Shown here piece by piece: positions 14,093 to 15,795 of a stretch of DNA of 15,795 nt. The position numbers and the translations under genes are program-made. The notes under the pieces are model-generated. The model saw only the letters and a program-made list of their open reading frames with translations. It had not been told where the DNA came from and did not search any database. Origin of the DNA: Oscillospiraceae bacterium (GTDB lineage Bacteria > Bacillota > Clostridia > Oscillospirales > Ruminococcaceae); the NCBI GenBank assembly GCA_017451665.1, contig JAFTNX010000200.1, positions 1 through 15,795 of the forward strand, written 5' to 3'. Within the stretch, counting starts at the first letter, position 1, and every line of letters starts with the position of its first letter.

Positions 14093-15526
14093 GTGGTTTT
14101 TGCAGATTTGTTTTTTCTGTACGGATTTCTGCCTGTGTGCCTGATTCTGTACTTCTTTTCAAAAAACATTACATATAGAAATATAGTTTTAGTAGCTTTT
14201 TCGTTGGTATTTTATGCGTGGGGTGAACCTGTCTGCGTATTTTTGCTGATACTGACGGCTTTTGTTGACTATATTATGGGACTTTTTATTGATAAGTTCC
14301 GTGACAGGACAGGCGCTAAGCTTGCACTTATAGCGTCACTGGTGATAAATTTAAGTCTGCTGGGATTTTTTAAATACAGCGGATTTATCGTTGAAAATAT
14401 AAACAATTTAATAGGACTGTGGAGTGATTTTTCTATTCCTGTGCCAAAGGTGAGACTCCCTATCGGTATAAGCTTCTACACCTTCCAGACTATCTCTTAT
14501 ACAATTGACAACTATTGGGGCAAGGTTAAAACACAGAAAAATTTCGGAAAGTATCTTATGTATCTTTCGCTTTTCCCACAGCTTGTTGCAGGTCCGGTTG
14601 TAAGATATTCAGTTATCGAAGAAAGCATTGACAACAGAAAGACTACTCTTGCTGATATGAGCGAGGGACTTTCAAGAATTGTTCTGGGACTTGCAAAAAA
14701 GGTTATTATCGCAAACAATCTTTCTACCGTTGTTGAAAGCCTTTGTGGTAATAACGAGATTGGGTATGATATTTTTAAAACCCAGTCTGTTGCAGGCACA
14801 TGGCTCGGTGTTATTACCATTGCTTTGTGGTATTACTTTGACTTTTCCGGATATTCGGATATTGCTATCGGCTTGGGAAGAATTTTCGGATTTAAGTTCA
14901 ACGAAAACTTCAACTATCCGTTTATCTGCCGTAATATCACAGAATTCTGGCAGAGATGGCATATTTCTGTTGGTTCGTTCTTCAGAGATTACCTGCTTTA
15001 TCTCCCGATTTTCGGAAAAAGACGCCCGTACGCAAGCCTTTTCCTTGTATGGTTTTCAACAGGTCTGTGGCACGGAGCAAGCTGGAATTTCGTTTTGTGG
15101 GGACTTTATTACGGACTTTTCATTCTCATTGAACAGAAAATCGGCAAGAAGCGTATGAAGAAAATTCCTGCCGTAATTTCACATATCTATTCAAAAATAA
15201 TTATCGTTGTGGGATTTGGTATTTTCCATATTGAAAGCCTTCCTGCACTTGGACACTACTTCAAGGCACTTGTAGGTGCAAACGGTGGTGGACTTTTAGA
15301 CGCTGTTACAAGAGTTACATTTATGAATAACATCTGGCTTTTTGCAGTTGCTATTGTGTTTTCTATGCCGATTGTCAAAAAGACAAAGGAGCTTATGGCG
15401 AAAAACAGAAGCACACTTGTTATTTCAAACTCAATCGGTGTGCTTATGAATGCAGTTCTGCTTATTGTGTGCAGTCTGCTTCTTGTTGACACAACAAACA
15501 ACGTATTCTTGTATTTTAACTTCTGA
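14093..15526 (+). CDS. MBOAT-family membrane O-acyltransferase (AlgI/PatA/DltB-like)
   Basis: A 477-residue polytopic membrane enzyme of normal AlgI length. Relatives move acyl groups, usually acetyl, across the membrane onto sugars of exopolysaccharide, peptidoglycan or teichoic acid. Many hydrophobic helices are visible from residue 2 on. Family motifs are RLPIGISFYTFQTISYTID, LFPQLVAGPVVRY, YYFDFSGYSDIAIGLGRIFG, NITEFWQRWHISVGSFFRDY with His290, and TGLWHGASWNFVLWGLYYGL with the probable catalytic His327. Start is GTG at 14093, with AAGGAG 7 bases upstream; the family start VFxDxxFLxxFLP supports it. The usual partner, a DHHW/AlgX/PatB-like protein, is not directly downstream; a 57-residue gene follows, and the window ends soon after. 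The substrate cannot be told from sequence. Confidence 0.92.
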   Translation: MVFADLFFLYGFLPVCLILYFFSKNITYRNIVLVAFSLVFYAWGEPVCVFLLILTAFVDYIMGLFIDKFRDRTGAKLALIASLVINLSLLGFFKYSGFIVENINNLIGLWSDFSIPVPKVRLPIGISFYTFQTISYTIDNYWGKVKTQKNFGKYLMYLSLFPQLVAGPVVRYSVIEESIDNRKTTLADMSEGLSRIVLGLAKKVIIANNLSTVVESLCGNNEIGYDIFKTQSVAGTWLGVITIALWYYFDFSGYSDIAIGLGRIFGFKFNENFNYPFICRNITEFWQRWHISVGSFFRDYLLYLPIFGKRRPYASLFLVWFSTGLWHGASWNFVLWGLYYGLFILIEQKIGKKRMKKIPAVISHIYSKIIIVVGFGIFHIESLPALGHYFKALVGANGGGLLDAVTRVTFMNNIWLFAVAIVFSMPIVKKTKELMAKNRSTLVISNSIGVLMNAVLLIVCSLLLVDTTNNVFLYFNF

Positions 15527-15559
15527 TGGTTTTATAAAGAATTGGAGATAATTTAAGAT

Positions 15560-15733
15560 ATGAAAGATAAACAGAAAAAAGAGGTTGAGGTCAAGTCAAT
15601 TAAGTACATTGACGCCGATATGGACGTTAAAAGCGTCAGGGCTGATGTAAGACGTGTTGACCTTAACGGAAAGCAGAAGGAGGAAATTCAGATTCAGATT
15701 TCCCCTGAACGCATAAAACAGCTTGAAAAATAA
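15560..15733 (+). CDS. Small 57-residue charged protein of unknown function
   Basis: An uninterrupted 57-codon frame starting MKDKQKKEVEVKSIKYIDAD and ending SPERIKQLEK. It is highly charged with alternating hydrophobic residues (EEIQIQISPE), no signal peptide or membrane helix, and no motif I know. GGAG at 15544-15547 is 12 bases before the ATG, a little far but usable. It begins 33 bases after the MBOAT stop with no terminator between, so it is probably cotranscribed with it. Codon choice (AAG, GAC, CTT, AGA) matches neighbouring genes, which supports real coding. Confidence 0.65.
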   Translation: MKDKQKKEVEVKSIKYIDADMDVKSVRADVRRVDLNGKQKEEIQIQISPERIKQLEK

Positions 15734-15751
15734 AAAAAGAAAAAATTAAAA

Positions 15752-15795
15752 ATGGAAGAACGCCAGAAGGCTGTTGAACTGAGAAACAAGCTTGA
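15752..15795 (+). CDS. Start of a further gene, cut by the window end (3' partial)
   Basis: The ATG at 15752 opens a frame MEERQKAVELRNKL that runs off the window. Codon use is like its neighbours. No clear ribosome binding site precedes it, only an A-rich stretch. It is in the same frame as the 57-residue gene, separated by one TAA and six sense codons, so it might instead be the continuation of that protein past an internal stop. Too little is visible to name it. Confidence 0.4.
   Translation, partial: MEERQKAVELRNKL

Noticed and set aside
14679..15158. 159-codon second-frame ORF inside the MBOAT gene
   Set aside because: It overlaps the most conserved MBOAT motifs in another phase and has no ribosome binding site.
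15613..15620. GCCGATAT as a SigD -10 element
   Set aside because: It is inside the 57-residue coding frame, has no TAAA-like -35 at 15 bases and no gene start at a suitable distance.
1..15795. CRISPR array, tRNA, rRNA, insertion sequence or phage segment
   Set aside because: I saw no spaced repeats, cloverleaf sequence, transposase or phage protein, and base composition is even apart from the first 80 bases.

Overview
The window looks like chromosome of a motile, endospore-forming, low-GC Gram-positive bacterium, most likely a clostridium of the Ruminococcaceae/Oscillospirales type. The reasons are the gene order flgM-flgN-flgK-flgL-yviE-fliW-csrA (the order known from Bacillus and many Clostridia), a spoIVB sporulation protease, strong AAGGAGG-like ribosome binding sites, SigA promoters close to TTGACA/TATAAT and a SigD-type GCCGATAA promoter. 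The taxon is inferred from gene content and sequence style, not from a marker gene. Protein-coding density is high: no gene-free stretch exceeds about 225 bases, and I see no rRNA, tRNA, CRISPR array, insertion sequence or phage gene.

Layout. (1) Positions 1-138 hold a GC-rich long hairpin that resembles a dispersed intergenic repeat, then a small hairpin beyond the end of murD. (2) 139-2850, minus strand: a two-gene cell-wall operon, a MurL-like glutamate epimerase followed by a MurD-type ligase, read from a good SigA promoter. (3) 3075-7812, plus strand: the late flagellar operon flgM, flgN, flgK, flgL, yviE (DUF6470), fliW and csrA, from a SigD-type promoter. (4) 7886-8518, minus strand: a two-domain, possibly PilZ-like orphan, whose promoter overlaps a perfect 12-bp palindrome. 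(5) 8641-11774, plus strand: a small helical FlgN-like protein, the filament cap FliD and its chaperone FliS, ending in a strong terminator. (6) 11879-13051, minus strand: spoIVB. (7) 13263 to the end, plus strand: a TTG-started membrane protein, an MBOAT O-acyltransferase with its own promoter and possible operator, a 57-residue protein and the start of one more gene.

How the genes work together. FlgM holds SigD until the hook is complete. SigD then transcribes the hook-filament junction proteins FlgK and FlgL, their chaperone FlgN, the cap FliD and the flagellin chaperone FliS. FliW and CsrA form the partner switch that couples flagellin level to translation. The flagellin gene that usually follows csrA is not here. 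The two presumed SigD promoters share an identical TATTTTAGGA box at the same distance from the -10 element, so the start of both transcripts carries an AGGA, the kind of motif CsrA binds.

The most notable item is the murL-murD pair. It suggests that this firmicute can make the D-glutamate residue of peptidoglycan by adding L-glutamate to the precursor and epimerising it there, as shown for MurD2/MurL of Xanthomonas oryzae. That would be separate from the glutamate racemase route. A changed glutamate-site segment in MurD (DDSIST rather than the usual NDSKAT) is compatible with this.
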